From Pithys albifrons albifrons (lineage: Eukaryota; Chordata; Aves; Passeriformes; Thamnophilidae): a stretch of 64,000 nucleotides of DNA. This document shows, piece after piece, positions 26,923-38,074 of this stretch; the first letter of the stretch is position 1; every line of letters starts with the position of its first letter. A program made the translations under genes and the position numbers. The DNA lies in assembly GCF_047495875.1 (NCBI RefSeq), contig NC_092458.1:110099727-110163726 (forward strand), in the 5' to 3' direction. The notes under the pieces were generated by a model. It was not told the DNA's origin. It searched no databases and saw only the letters and a program-made list of their open reading frames with translations.

Positions 26923-26967
26923 GGGAAATTCCCATGCTCCCCTTATAAGCCAGCGCGTGCCATTAAA
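26923..26967 (+). promoter_or_regulatory. LTR core promoter: kappaB-like palindrome, TATA box, poly(A) signal
   Basis: GGGAAATTCCC (26923-26933) is a perfect palindrome matching the NF-kappaB consensus. About 10 bp further is TTATAAG (26943-26949), a TATA-like box, and then ATTAAA (26962-26967), a variant polyadenylation signal. The order enhancer, TATA, poly(A) signal is that of a U3/R junction. Activity is inferred. Confidence 0.5.
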
Positions 26968-27165
26968 ACTGGCTTTTCCTTGTGGACTCTCGGCTTGTGC
27001 GGACTCCTTCCGTTGGGGGTGGTTGCCAGGGTGAGAGCGGGAGGAGCCGCCCTAAGCTTCTAAGGGGCCTGATCCTAGGGAGCCCTGCTTGCTGCTTTCC
27101 TAGCTTTGCTCCTGGAAGCCGAAACCTCTCCACTGTATCAGTGGGCTTTTTACAATCCACTGATA

Positions 27166-27171
27166 GGCCTG
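27166..27171. repeat. Target-site duplication, right flank of plus-strand LTR
   Basis: GGCCTG is an exact repeat of 26416-26421 on the other side of the LTR. Confidence 0.85.
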
Positions 27172-30100
27172 TAGATGCTCATAGCAGCTGGAGAAATTGT
27201 GGTATATGTTATGCATTGATTCTGCTTTGGTGGTTGTTGTTGTTGTTGGGGATTTATCTTAGGTTGTTATTTTTTTAATTAAAAAACACAAATCCATTCA
27301 AATTTAAGTCCATGTGACAGACTTAGGCAGATGATTATTTTAAATAGGAAATGGCACTCTAAATCCTGGAGATAATTATTCTTTTTTTCTGGGCAGGGAA
27401 GAGATTCCATCAATATATGTAAAAGATGTTTCGAATATCAGAAAATAATACCAGCAAATGGCCTGGTTCAAAGTAGAGAGATTTTTTTAAAGAATTTAAT
27501 CTAAAAATCATTTTAACTGATTGACTAGAAAATTTTCTACATAAGAAAAAGTAGAGAAAATCAGGGAGAAGTTTATCATGGAGAACTAATTGGTAATTAG
27601 GCTCTTTACCACACTAGTAGGTTTCTTCTCTCCTTCCCATTGTCCTCATACACAAACACAAACCTCAAGTCTCCACCAACTTTGAGACAGTACCAAGTAA
27701 ATGGACACAGTGATCAAGTTACCAGACAACAAAGATCCTCTGCATATTGAAGAGGCAACAGAACTTGACAGCCAGGTTTGTGAAAAGGATGTGAAGTCTT
27801 TATTTAGATTATTCAGAGAGCAGCAGTCTGTGAAGAAACATGGAAACAAGCATCAGAAAATAAAACAGGTTATTCCTGAAATAAGTCCATTGAAACATTA
27901 CCAACGTAAAAAAAGATTGTGACCCCAGAAATCATCTAGAATTTCAAAGTTATTAACCCAAAACACTTAATGCTAATTCTTTTATTTTCCTTTATACTAT
28001 GGTGGCTGTCTGGAAACTTTTCGAGAGATCCTCCCCTCCTCCTAGTAGGGCAGGTGTCCCAACAAGGTCATGCCCATGAAGGAAAACAGCTCTATTTTCA
28101 AGTTATCAGGAAAATATCTCAAGCTTCTTTTATGCAGGGACCCTTCAGAGACAGTGCCAGACTTCTGGTTCCTTTCCTTAGTCTGCAGGTGCTACTACTC
28201 AGACTTCACTCATTCACTGTACCGTATGGCTGCCCAAGGCAGGTATATGAAGTTGCTGTTGATCCTGGAATTGCAATAGAAAACTGAATTCCCCAACATT
28301 TTCTCTCCACAGCTTTGTAAAAATTAATGTCTGATATACACCAGGGAATTGCCCTTCTGTCTGGAAAAGTGTGCAGGCAGGCTGAAGTGATCTATGGAGA
28401 AAATTAAGAGTTATATTTCAGATGGGATACTATTAAGTATCATGTAATTTCTGGAGAATAAATGACAAGGAAGAGGTGCAGCAAGGCTGGGAAATATGAT
28501 AATAGGGAAAGCAATGGTGAAAATAGTAAGACGGGTGATGCTTAACCAAGAGCCAAGGGAATCAAAAACCTGTGCTACTTCCCTCCCCTCTGCTACAGAG
28601 CTTTGTTTCCTAAATTTCGAGCAACATTACTTGAGATAATGTAAATTACTGATACTCACAACCTGGGTGCTTGATACAGAATTTACAGAGAATGAAGCTA
28701 AAAATGTCACCAAGGAGGAATTGCTTAACTGTTTCTGAAGAGCAACGTGTTCAGAACTCAGGAACTGAAAGTGAGAAAGAAATACACACTTGCCTGCAGG
28801 TTCCCTTTCCTGTGGTTACTATTAGCAAGGATCCTTTGAGAATAACTTGTTGCTTTAGTAGGATAAATGTTCACTTTTTAAGTAAACTGTGGAATTTTAT
28901 TAGGTATAGCAAGAGATTAATGGTGCTACAGATACATATGTATGTGTCAGGGCTCCTTAATTAGCCATCTTCTAGAGGATTTAAATTTAACATGTGTGTG
29001 ATTAAACTAAAACAAAAGTTTGCATTGTGTCAAACTTTATTCTAAACCTTCTAGTCAGGAGCTCATTGACTTGATGTTAATTGAGAAAATAAATACATAT
29101 ATTAATATTAAAGAATAAATAATAAGCAAGCACTTGAAGTTTTCTTTTTTTTTCCTCCTTTTGCCACCTCCAGATTTTTATATATCTAAATAATATCCCT
29201 ATCAACCCAATAAATCAAGTATGAAAAATGTTCAGAGCACTAAGCAACTAGGTTAAGCACTAGTTTGCATGCACTGGTTACCACTGGGGAGACCAAGCTA
29301 CTAAAATTATGAAGAAATTGGGTATACACATGCATTTAAATCCCTAATAAGTGGTCATGAGCAGGGATTTGTGTTTAAATTACTGCAAATTGCAATTTAA
29401 TTTTTAATCCATATTTAATTACATCTTAAATATTACATCTGCAAACCCATAGTTCTAATTTAAATTGAGAGTGAAGGTTTTCAGCAGTTTGGGACACAGA
29501 ATAAGACTCAGTATTCAGTACTCTAAACATCTAGTCTAACCACATTCTGTAGAGAGTAACCATTTAAAGTCACTTCAAATCATTAGGGAGGCAGTTATAT
29601 GCATGTCATACCATAGGAAGAATTCCAGTGACAACAGTGGACTTTTAACAGGATTAAATCATGAATGAGTATCAAAAATTATGCACTTGGGTTATAGGCA
29701 GCTCATCAGGAAAGTCAAACAAAAGTGAAATTGTCTTATGGTTTAACCTTAACTTGCAAAGTTTCAAACAATGACAAATGAGCAGCTGAGCATCACGTTT
29801 CTGCAGAGTGGCCAGATTACAGCAGGAGTACACCACAGACCTGAGAGCCTCAGCCAAAGCTCCCTACACTCTGCATAATTGGCACTAATCCAAATTACAG
29901 GATTTGGGATGGACTGTTGTCAAAAGAACTGAATGGTTTTATTTTCACTGGACCTCAGTATAGATGTCCTAAGAATTTCCACATCAAGGACACAGGGAAG
30001 TTTTGATTTTCATTGACTGGACAAAACAGTAAGAGTCACGTCACCTGTCTGGAGATCCCCAAGGAAATACAGAAGACTCTGTGTGTGCTACATGTGAAGC

Positions 30101-33100
30101 CATGACTTCCAAACTTCTAAGAGTTTGACACCACACTTAAGAAAGCTCTTAAGACAGAGAGGTAGAAAAAAGGTTCTTGCAAGTGTGCAAGTGTAACTTG
30201 ACAAACATAAGTTTGCAGTTCAAGAAAGGAACACGTACTAGAAGAATATTCTGTTGATTCTCAGATTCAAAAGCAATGGAACACAACTACAGAAGTGGGA
30301 AAGAAATGTTCCTGGAAAGTTTTGTTTTGACTTAGCCCTGACACTGGAGAGGTAGGTGAACAACATGAAAGTTATTTGGGCATGAGAGAGCAAAACTCAT
30401 ATTAACTATGAAGATGCCTTAGGTCTCCAGGTACTCTAAGACTGAAAAGGTGATTTTAGTTTAGAAATTAGCCTTAGGACATGCATAATAAGGCAACAGC
30501 ATTTTTAGAACAAGAAAATGCCTTTGGTTGGTTTAGACAGATCATCTATCTATTTAATGCTTTATTAAAAACTTTATCCTCTTCAAGTCCTTACTGCCAA
30601 TTAGTATCAATTAACATATATTTAGTCAGCCTTCTTCTACTCCCAGTACAATGCAGTAAAAGCAATGTAGTTCTAGTAATTTCAATGTGATTTATACCAG
30701 CATAACGAGACCAGAATTAGCCTTAATAGGTGTGCATTTAAGTGTATGTTCTTAAACCACAGCTTGTAATGTGCCCTAACACAGGTAACAAAACCCCTAT
30801 GGGGCATATTTGCTATCATAATCTAGACTTTTACTCCAAGTTAGTCCAAGTGATTAGTTTTTCATGCAGAGACTTGAAGACTCTAAAGAAGTAATATCAT
30901 ATAGCAGCTTTAATTATGAATAAACTAAATTCTAGAATTACATTAGTAGTTTTGTACATAACTCAGTTTTTGAAAGTATCTAATCATGTTTCATAAAATG
31001 CAAGACAATAGAAATCAGTGTGGATATTACAATAGTGGTGCTGTCATGACAAGGATAATCTGACTGGAGATTTGGAAGGTGAAGTGCAAGCAAAGTAGAT
31101 AACCTAGAAATCTAAAATTCGTATACTGGAGTACTGAACATTACTAGAAAACCTTGGGAAACATCCATATTCTGGTGTTGTGTAGTGTTTTTTTTCGGTT
31201 CTGTGGGTTTTTTTGATTTTTTTGGTGGCTTTTTTTTTACAGTAAGAGGAGGGTGTAAAGAAAAACTTTTAACAAACCTCAATTCATTTAAATTCTTCTT
31301 TATATTTTTCATATAGTCATCAGTATATCACAATTTATCTCTAAGGAAATCTTGGTGTTCAACTCATAAAAAGGAAAAAAAATGTGACAGGAATGACAGA
31401 ATCTATTGGAGAAAATAATGTATCAGAAAGACAGAAACATTATGCATGGAAATGAAAGGAAGTCAGAAGTTGTGCTAAGAAAACAAAATCTGCAAATATT
31501 TCAAGGGCTACATGAAATGTACTACAAAATTAGGCAACAATTAACAAAAATCACCTAGCCTTAAATGCGCTTCATTAAATTACACCTATCTGTGAAAAAA
31601 GTTGCTCAAAAGTGCCAGAGAATTAGCAACAAAAAGACAAATATAGAAAAAACATATTTGAAGAAAATGTATCTAAAAGAAAGACAAACCATGAAAACAC
31701 AGCAAGTAAGTAATGGTTGCAACCACAAGGAATCCAAAATTAGGAACATTAAAGTCTGAATTGACCTACAGCATTGCAGATTTCAGATTTCTGAAAAGGC
31801 ATTTTCATGCAGCTTTTAGGTAAATATGGATATATATTTCCACACATGTCATCCTGACACCTGCTGGTAGACATTTAACTGAAGGAACTTGTTTTCCATA
31901 TCATGCATTGCAGCATCTGGACACTATATTACAAGTAACATGGTGGTAGAAAGGCTGGTAGCATGTTAAATCAATTTAATCCTCTCATGCAAAACTGGAT
32001 TGTGTTCCAAACTCTCCTTCAAAATAGGTATGCAAGGCAATTAAAACTTTTTTTTTAATAGACGTCTACAAATTTTGTGCTTGAATACATACTTAGGGGC
32101 ATCTTGATACAACGTGCAAAAGGCAGTTAAAAACTGAAAGTAGTAGGATGCTTTGAGCAGGCAAATTGCAGAGGACTCTGACATGAAAAGCTCTTGATGC
32201 TCCAGGTAAGAGGCAGCGCCTTAAATCATTATGTAACAATCTCCTAGCTCAGAGGTTTTGAGTGCAGGTACAGTCATTAATATCTTTTTGCACTCTTGTA
32301 TTTTGTAAAAATTGCTAGAGATGAGGCACAAGAAAATTAACAGTCTATATTTCATGTAGTCTTTGTATACAAGTAGAACGAAGCTGAGTACTAAATGAAA
32401 ATAGTATATGAGATAAAGGTGAATGTGACCACATGCTTAAAAACTGAGAACTGTGAACATACAACCAAAGCAAAAATGCAAGAAAAAGTGTCTGCCTTTA
32501 ACTTATTAATTGGGAACACTTGACTTCTCAACTTCGGCTTTGTCTAATCCTGAAAGTATCAGCTTCTCAATAAACTAGTTCTGATTAAACTAGAGAAAGT
32601 CTAAAAGGTAAAACCTACCTCCTTTCTCTCTATTTTTTGTTACCAGTTTGAAGGCTCAAGCCTTGCAAACGAGACTAGATTATTATTACATGGCTAAATG
32701 GTAACAACATCCAGGAACACACCAACTGTCAGCAGACAGAAAAGACATTTTGTTACTGAAATCAAAAGCTACTTGTTGCACAACAACAAACTGTGGAGAT
32801 TCAGTAATTCTTGTATTAATCCCAGTTTATGATGGGGGTAAATTTTAAAGTCACCATCATTCTTTCCTCACTGGAACATTTTGGAAGTGAAAAGTTTTAG
32901 AATGAATTAAAAAAACCCTCTTTCCATCAGTCTTCCTTATTAAAACACATAATAAGTCTCAGAAAACATTTTGGAAGGATTCCGGAGAAACTTTCCTCAG
33001 TGGTACCATCTTTCAGTGGAAAACAAAAATACCTCAAGTGGCATTTCACTGAAGCCATATTTTAGGTACTTAATACTCTTATTTTTCTTGAGGGACTAAG

Positions 33101-33245
33101 ATTGCCAAAGAGATTTATCTGTAACAGTTAGAAGAGAAACACTACAAAAATAATTGTAACTTATCCACTGGCAGTACCACTAGTCCGAGCTACAATGACC
33201 AAATTTTACAGAGCTCAACTCCCATTTAAAAGCATAAATAAAATA
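27172..33245. other. Six kb of unique DNA between the two inverted LTR copies
   Basis: No retroviral gag, pol or env remains are visible here, so the two LTRs are independent insertions and not the ends of one provirus. A 73-codon charged frame at 27701-27922 has no recognised domain. A 12-bp palindrome AAATTGCAATTT (29387-29398) sits in a segment rich in TAAT/ATTA words (29250-29460). Confidence 0.6.
31172..31238. repeat. G/T-rich low-complexity tract
   Basis: T runs with GTG, GGG and GGTGG blocks and only a few other bases. Confidence 0.75.
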
Positions 33246-33251
33246 TCCAGG
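33246..33251. repeat. Target-site duplication, left flank of minus-strand LTR
   Basis: TCCAGG is repeated exactly at 33997-34002. The match extends one base outward on the left (A) and, read past the LTR end, one base on the right (T), so 7 or 8 bp is also possible. Six is preferred because it gives the same element ends as copy 1. Confidence 0.85.
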
Positions 33252-33996
33252 TATCAGCGGATTAAAAATAGCCCACCGACATGGTGGAGAGGTTTCCGCT
33301 TCCAGGAGCCAGGCTAGGAAAGCGACAAGCAGGGCTCCCTAGGATCAGGCCCCTTAGAAGCGAGGGTTGGCTCCTCCCGCCCCCGGCCCGGCGACCGTCC
33401 CGAACGGAACAAGCCCGCACTTGCCAGGAGTCCACGAGGAAAAGCCAAGTCTATTGCCACGCGCTGGTTTATGAGGAGAGCATGGGAATTCCCCGGATGT
33501 AGGCGAGGAAGAGGGGCGGAGACGGGGCAGAGTAACACAATTCATTGGGTACATGCAAACGAAGGGAAGGAGGAAGGGGAGGAGTGGCAAAAGGACCAAT
33601 GGGAGAATGAGATGAGCAGGGAAAGTCTACCGTAGGGCTTCAGGCACTTTGAGGCAGGGACAGCCCCCGCCCAGGCTCCAGGGGCACCTCGTGGGCAGCC
33701 CCGCTGGCAACCGCCTCCATGGCCGGGTTGGGCCAGGACAGGGGGATGCGACCCCGAGGATTTTGTGGGAAGAGGGAACTTGGATAAGGAACTACTAAGG
33801 GAAAAATAACCAGGGTAGACATATTGGGGTGTATAATATTCAAGCTGGGGAAGTGTCCATCCGAAAGCCCCCACAGTCCCGATCCAGCCGCTGCATGCGC
33901 TCCCCGGGGTCCCGGGCCTCCGCATCTTCGTCCACCCAGCATTTGTAATATATCTGCCATTTGGTGAATTCTTCATCAGTCTGGTCTCCTCTGACA
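33252..33996 (-). mobile_element. Solo LTR of the same CpG-rich avian ERV family, copy 2, inverted
   Basis: This 745-bp element is on the minus strand, starting TGTCAGAGGA (33996 leftward) and ending CCGCTGATA. It aligns with the LTR at 26422-27165 along its whole length. A hand count over the first ~156 bases gives 18 differences and no indels. Short indels occur further in. TCCAGG duplications flank it, and it too lacks internal retroviral sequence. The core promoter is more decayed than in copy 1: CATAAA replaces TTATAAG (plus-strand TTTATGA about 33468-33474) and the ATTAAA signal is CAATAGA-like. The kappaB-like palindrome persists as GGGGAATTCCC (33484-33494). It lies about 6.1 kb from copy 1 in opposite orientation. 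Confidence 0.85.
33840..33995 (-). other. Open reading frame remnant at the 5' end of LTR copy 2
   Basis: This is the minus-strand counterpart of the frame at 26423-26578. It has 51 codons from the LTR edge to TGA (plus-strand TCA at 33840-33842). About 10 of 51 residues differ between copies, with no indel or internal stop in either. The DQTDEEFTKWQIYY and GGFRMDTSP blocks are identical. No start codon lies close to the LTR edge. It could be an env C-terminal tail carried in U3 or a separate U3 frame; function is unknown. Confidence 0.4.
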
Positions 33997-34002
33997 TCCA
34001 GG
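33997..34002. repeat. Target-site duplication, right flank of minus-strand LTR
   Basis: TCCAGG is an exact repeat of 33246-33251 across the inverted LTR copy. Confidence 0.85.
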
Positions 34003-37000
34003 TGCCAAGAATTACCTAGAGTTCATCAACATTTTATGGCTACCACACTCAAATATTTGACACTGAACATCTCAGGGTGATGGAATTCTATTCTTGACTG
34101 TACAAATCTACAAAGAAAGTAAATTAATTTAAATTTACACAGCTGTAACACAGTAAAGAGAAACAAGATTACAGCCTTTCAATGAAAGAATGAAATTAAA
34201 TACAGTGTGAGACAGGCATCTGAGGAGTGCATCAAAGAAAGGCGTTGTTTAGCAACACTAATGGGGAAAGTATTAGATGTCTAAAAAGAGACCAGAACTG
34301 TGAAAGAACTGGCTAAGTTACAAAAAGAGTGCAGACATTCCAATAAACATTCAGGGTACAGCTTCCCATCGTTAGGTGTTGCTAAGTGATATTTTTTTGT
34401 TTCATTATGACTTGAAAACACAAAATATTTCAAGTACTCACTTGATTTGCTAATAGTTTAACATTAATCAAGCTTTCTCACAGGCAGTCAACTAAACCAT
34501 CTCCCTCTGGTTCAGCAATATTAAAAAAAAAAGTGGAAACAATGAAAAACAGAAAGATTGCTGCTGCAATCTACCCCTTTTCCAGAGACAAGTAGTCTTT
34601 ACTAGAATTGAACTGATTTTCAAGGATATTTTATTAAAATGCTTGCTTTCTTATGGACTCTAATACCTTAAGGGATCATTAAAAAGACCCTGTTTCTAGT
34701 CCTGCTGCTTTATTACTTTTCTCCATTTTTTTTTACTAAACTCATTTCTAAATGCAGAACTCCACAAATTTTAAGACAATTAAAATATAACGATGTTTTC
34801 AAAGTATTTTTCGATCAATTGACTGTTCAATTACAATTGGTCATATCAATTTTTGCAGTGCAGCAGGACAAACTTTTCACCTTTTAACCTGTGATCTAAA
34901 ACATGTATAAAAGAAGTTAAGTATAAAAACAAGTATCGGGTTTTTTGGTTTCTTCTAAGTCTGGAAATTAAGGGGGTTTTTAAATTTTGTTTTAGTAATT
35001 CATATCATTCACCCCCCAAAAAGCCCAGTGACATGCTTTTGCATAGGTTCTTGAAATAGTGGGGAAGCATGAAAAACCTGGCAGTCTTAGTATGAGGTTT
35101 GCACAGGCATGAGCTCAACAGTAAAATTTCCAAGTGGAAACTCTTATTTATTGCCTTCTTTCTGTGTGGCCTTGGCAGCTGCACAGCTTAAGAAGGTTTC
35201 ATAAAGTAGAGCAATCAGAATATATTTTTGGAATGCAGTTGATAGCATTATTAACAAGCTTGCTAGGTCTGTTTTCTCTACCCACTGCCAAATCGATTTG
35301 TAGTAGAGTCATGACTGTAACCAATTTCTTACAGTTAACAACTAATCCTGAATGAATCAGCCCATTAAATTCCTAATTATACATATGTACATATATTTAA
35401 ATAGAGCCCGCATTTTCACTGTGTTGAAGTGGGGGAAGCCATTGAGTGATGTAAAGACATGTAAATGAGTCCTGTTCACAGGTTGGTGTGGTCAGTTTAC
35501 AAAGCCTGAAGTGTTTCTTATTTTATGGCCTCTGATTCTTCCATCCTTTTTTATTAAATATGCAGCTTCCTCAAGCCACTGACATGCAACTCAGGTAGAC
35601 ATGTTATAAAAATCACAGGGTGAACTCAGGACTCGTTGGCTCCCTGATTACAAGAAGTATGGGCACTGACTATTCTAGCTATATTCATGTTGCCCTACCT
35701 TACAGAATGTTTCTGAGCTAGATAAACACCACCAATGCATGTCAGAGAACGTCATGGTTTACTATTAAGGCAGAAAAAACCATATATTTCTCATGGAAAA
35801 AAAAAAGTAATCCCAGTTGTAGTATTCTTATGACAGTCTTAGAAGAGTTTTAGACTACATCTATATTAAAAAGCAGAATAAACCCCCATCTTCACTCTTT
35901 TCTCACATAAGCACCCAGCCTATGTGTTTACCTTTTTGTATTTACATATATCTCATTCTCCTTGTTTCTATTATGAAACTTTAATAGTCAATAAATTATA
36001 AATCAGATTTATGTATAATTTATTATTTTAAATACATATTTTATCTTTCAGCTTTTTAAAGAGGAAGATACGTCAGATTTTTTCCTTTAAGGTCTCAGTG
36101 GTTTGAAAAGTTCATGAATAAAGCATGCTTCAAGCTGCATTTACATTTTTATAGTGTGTGCTGTAACAGTATAGATCTTGTTTTCCAGATGTACACTTTT
36201 AGGTCAACATGATAGTCTCAAGAATAAGCCTTAAAGAAATCTCTGGGACTTGATAAACATACTTTTTCACTAGTTCCCAGCACCTTGGACACCTCCCTAA
36301 TGTACTTGCTCTTCTTTGGTCAGAAAATTGTAATACTTTCTACATGTACATACACATCTGTGCTAGTGCCTATTAGATATTTCCTGTACATATTTCTTTA
36401 TTAGAACCAAGAAGGATTTAGCTCTTTTGAAAGAGAGAAGTCTTAATTCTACTACAGAGTGATTCAGAGTTCTTCTGGAGATGGATTATTTTATCAAGTA
36501 GGTTTACTTATTTCCTAGGGTTAAAAGGCCACATTATGGTTTCAGTCATTACAAAATGAAAGGTATTTCTTCATTTCAGAATTATCTGGACCTAAACAGA
36601 TGCATTTTAGATTAGAATTTTACTATTTTATCTTGCATCTGCCACACAACTCTCAGCACAAAATGCAGGTGGTCTATTGAAATTAATCCGTCTTGGGAAA
36701 TACACCTTTTTTTTTTTCCCAATAAAGACAAAGCCCTACAGGCACTGGTTTGATTCCAAATTCCTTTAAGCTTTCCTAAAAGCATAGTCTCATCCAGGTT
36801 ACCCTGGAACTCAGCTATGGCTTTGTGTCAGAACTGAAGATTTTTCTTCAGGAAATTTCATCTTGTAAACAGTCATATCATTTCATCTTTTTTCCCCCCA
36901 AAATTAAATATGCTTGCACAATAGCAAATGTATACTGAAAATAATTGTGAGTTTATGGAGAATTTTCCTAGCAATATGGCAGACAAAGATGAGTCAATCA

Positions 37001-37880
37001 TTTACTATTAGTTACAAAAAATATCCAACCTTTGTACTGACAATTTTGCCAGTGCTTTACAGAGGTAAACACTTCATCCTCCTCTAACAAATTGCATCTA
37101 CATAATAAATGACAAGAAGTTCAGAGGGATAAAAAAAAAGAAAAAATAGGACAAAGAATGAATGGATTATATTGCAACAATGAAATAAATTTTGAAGACA
37201 GTGTCAGCGTGTTTCACAATTCTCCCACAAAATTTGGCATCTCTCTATTGCCATAATGTCTTACTCTGACTATGTAAAAAGATATTTTAAAAACTTTTTC
37301 TTCCTACAGAAAAGCTTACACATGTTCATTTAACCATTGTTAAAATAATGCATGTTTTCTCATATTTGTTAACTGAAGCATCAAATGACTGATTCAATCC
37401 ATTTTGATGAGTCACTGCACAATGTGTGAGCTGGCAAACGTGAAAATATTCTCAGACCTAAAATTACTATTTGCATTCTCAGGGGCCAGTATTTTGCAGC
37501 TAATTAGCATTGTGGGTACTGAAAAAACCCCACACCAAACTCCTTATAGCTCAGGCAAACTATTCACATCTTTGAAACTCCTTCAATCAGCCAGAAGTAT
37601 CTGGCACACATTTGCAGTCTGTACCACAAGGAGAATTCAAAACCAGCTCTGACTGAAATCCCACAGCTAAGGAACAGAGTTCATTTGTTGCAAGCTCTCT
37701 GAAAAAAGGTGCAGTTATTAATGGTAAAGCTGTGCTGGTGTGTTGTTGCATACAGCACTTTTAAGATTCACAATGGGCAACAGAGATTTTGTTACTAAGG
37801 TCTATTGTCTCTCCAAGCTCTGGTACAGAGATCAACCATTTTCTTCATTCTGGCACTGCACTAAATTTGGAATCTACCTT
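34003..37880. other. Unique AT-rich DNA, no gene seen
   Basis: No repeat family or exon was recognised; frames are short. Confidence 0.6.
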
Positions 37881-38074
37881 GAGGGGTTTTTTGTTTGTTT
37901 TTGTTTGGGTTTGGGATTTTTTTGGTTAGTTGGTAGGTTGATTGGGGGTTTTTGTGGGCTTTTTGTTGTTGATTTTTTTTTTGTAATTATTATTATTTGT
38001 TTGTTGGTTGTTTGGGGGCTTTTGTTCTTAGTTTTTGGTCAGTTGTTGTTGTTTGCTATTATTTTGTTGGATTT
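37881..38074. repeat. Long G/T-rich low-complexity tract, about 190 bp
   Basis: The longest of the class. It has GAGGGG, GTTTG, GGGTTTGGG, TTGGTTGGTAGG and GGGGG blocks with rare A and C, plus an ATTATT patch (37985-37996). Its 112-codon forward frame is a by-product of composition (phenylalanine, leucine, glycine, valine). Confidence 0.85.

Larger units (their letters stand above)
26422..27165 (+). mobile_element. Solo LTR of an avian endogenous retrovirus, CpG-rich family, copy 1
   Basis: This 744-bp element starts TGTCGGAGGA and ends TCCACTGATA. The ends form an imperfect inverted repeat (TRTCRGNGGA), and perfect GGCCTG duplications flank it. No internal retroviral sequence (gag, pol, primer-binding site) lies on either side, so it is a solo LTR left by LTR-LTR recombination. 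The order fits an LTR. A coding-like stretch (26423-26578) comes first. A C-rich U3 follows, with CCAAT boxes in both orientations (about 26814 and 26869), GC boxes (about 26896 and 26909) and a kappaB-like palindrome (26923-26933). Then come TTATAAG (26943-26949) and ATTAAA (26962-26967), and finally a U5-like tail. The element is far richer in GC and CpG than its surroundings. The ERVK-type assignment rests mainly on the 6-bp duplication. The 3' end TA instead of CA is unusual. I do not assign a Repbase name. Confidence 0.85.

Noticed and set aside
26544..26948. A 134-codon plus-strand frame in LTR copy 1
   Set aside because: It is not conserved in copy 2 in the same register, and it overlaps promoter motifs. 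It is a composition effect.
26422..33996. The two CpG-rich LTRs as the ends of one provirus
   Set aside because: They are in opposite orientation, have different target duplications, and no viral genes lie between them.
33542..33997. A 151-codon minus-strand frame running through most of LTR copy 2
   Set aside because: The matching frame in LTR copy 1 is not kept: a 1-base indel just past the conserved 51-codon segment shifts frames between the copies. The residues (Pro, Ser, Leu) follow from GC-rich U3 composition.
26416..34002. A DNA transposon (hAT-like, 8-bp duplication, CAG...CTG ends) as explanation of the paired elements
   Set aside because: Eight-bp flanks match perfectly only in copy 2 (7 of 8 in copy 1). 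The 6-bp duplication is perfect in both, and the interior has the TATA and poly(A) order of an LTR.
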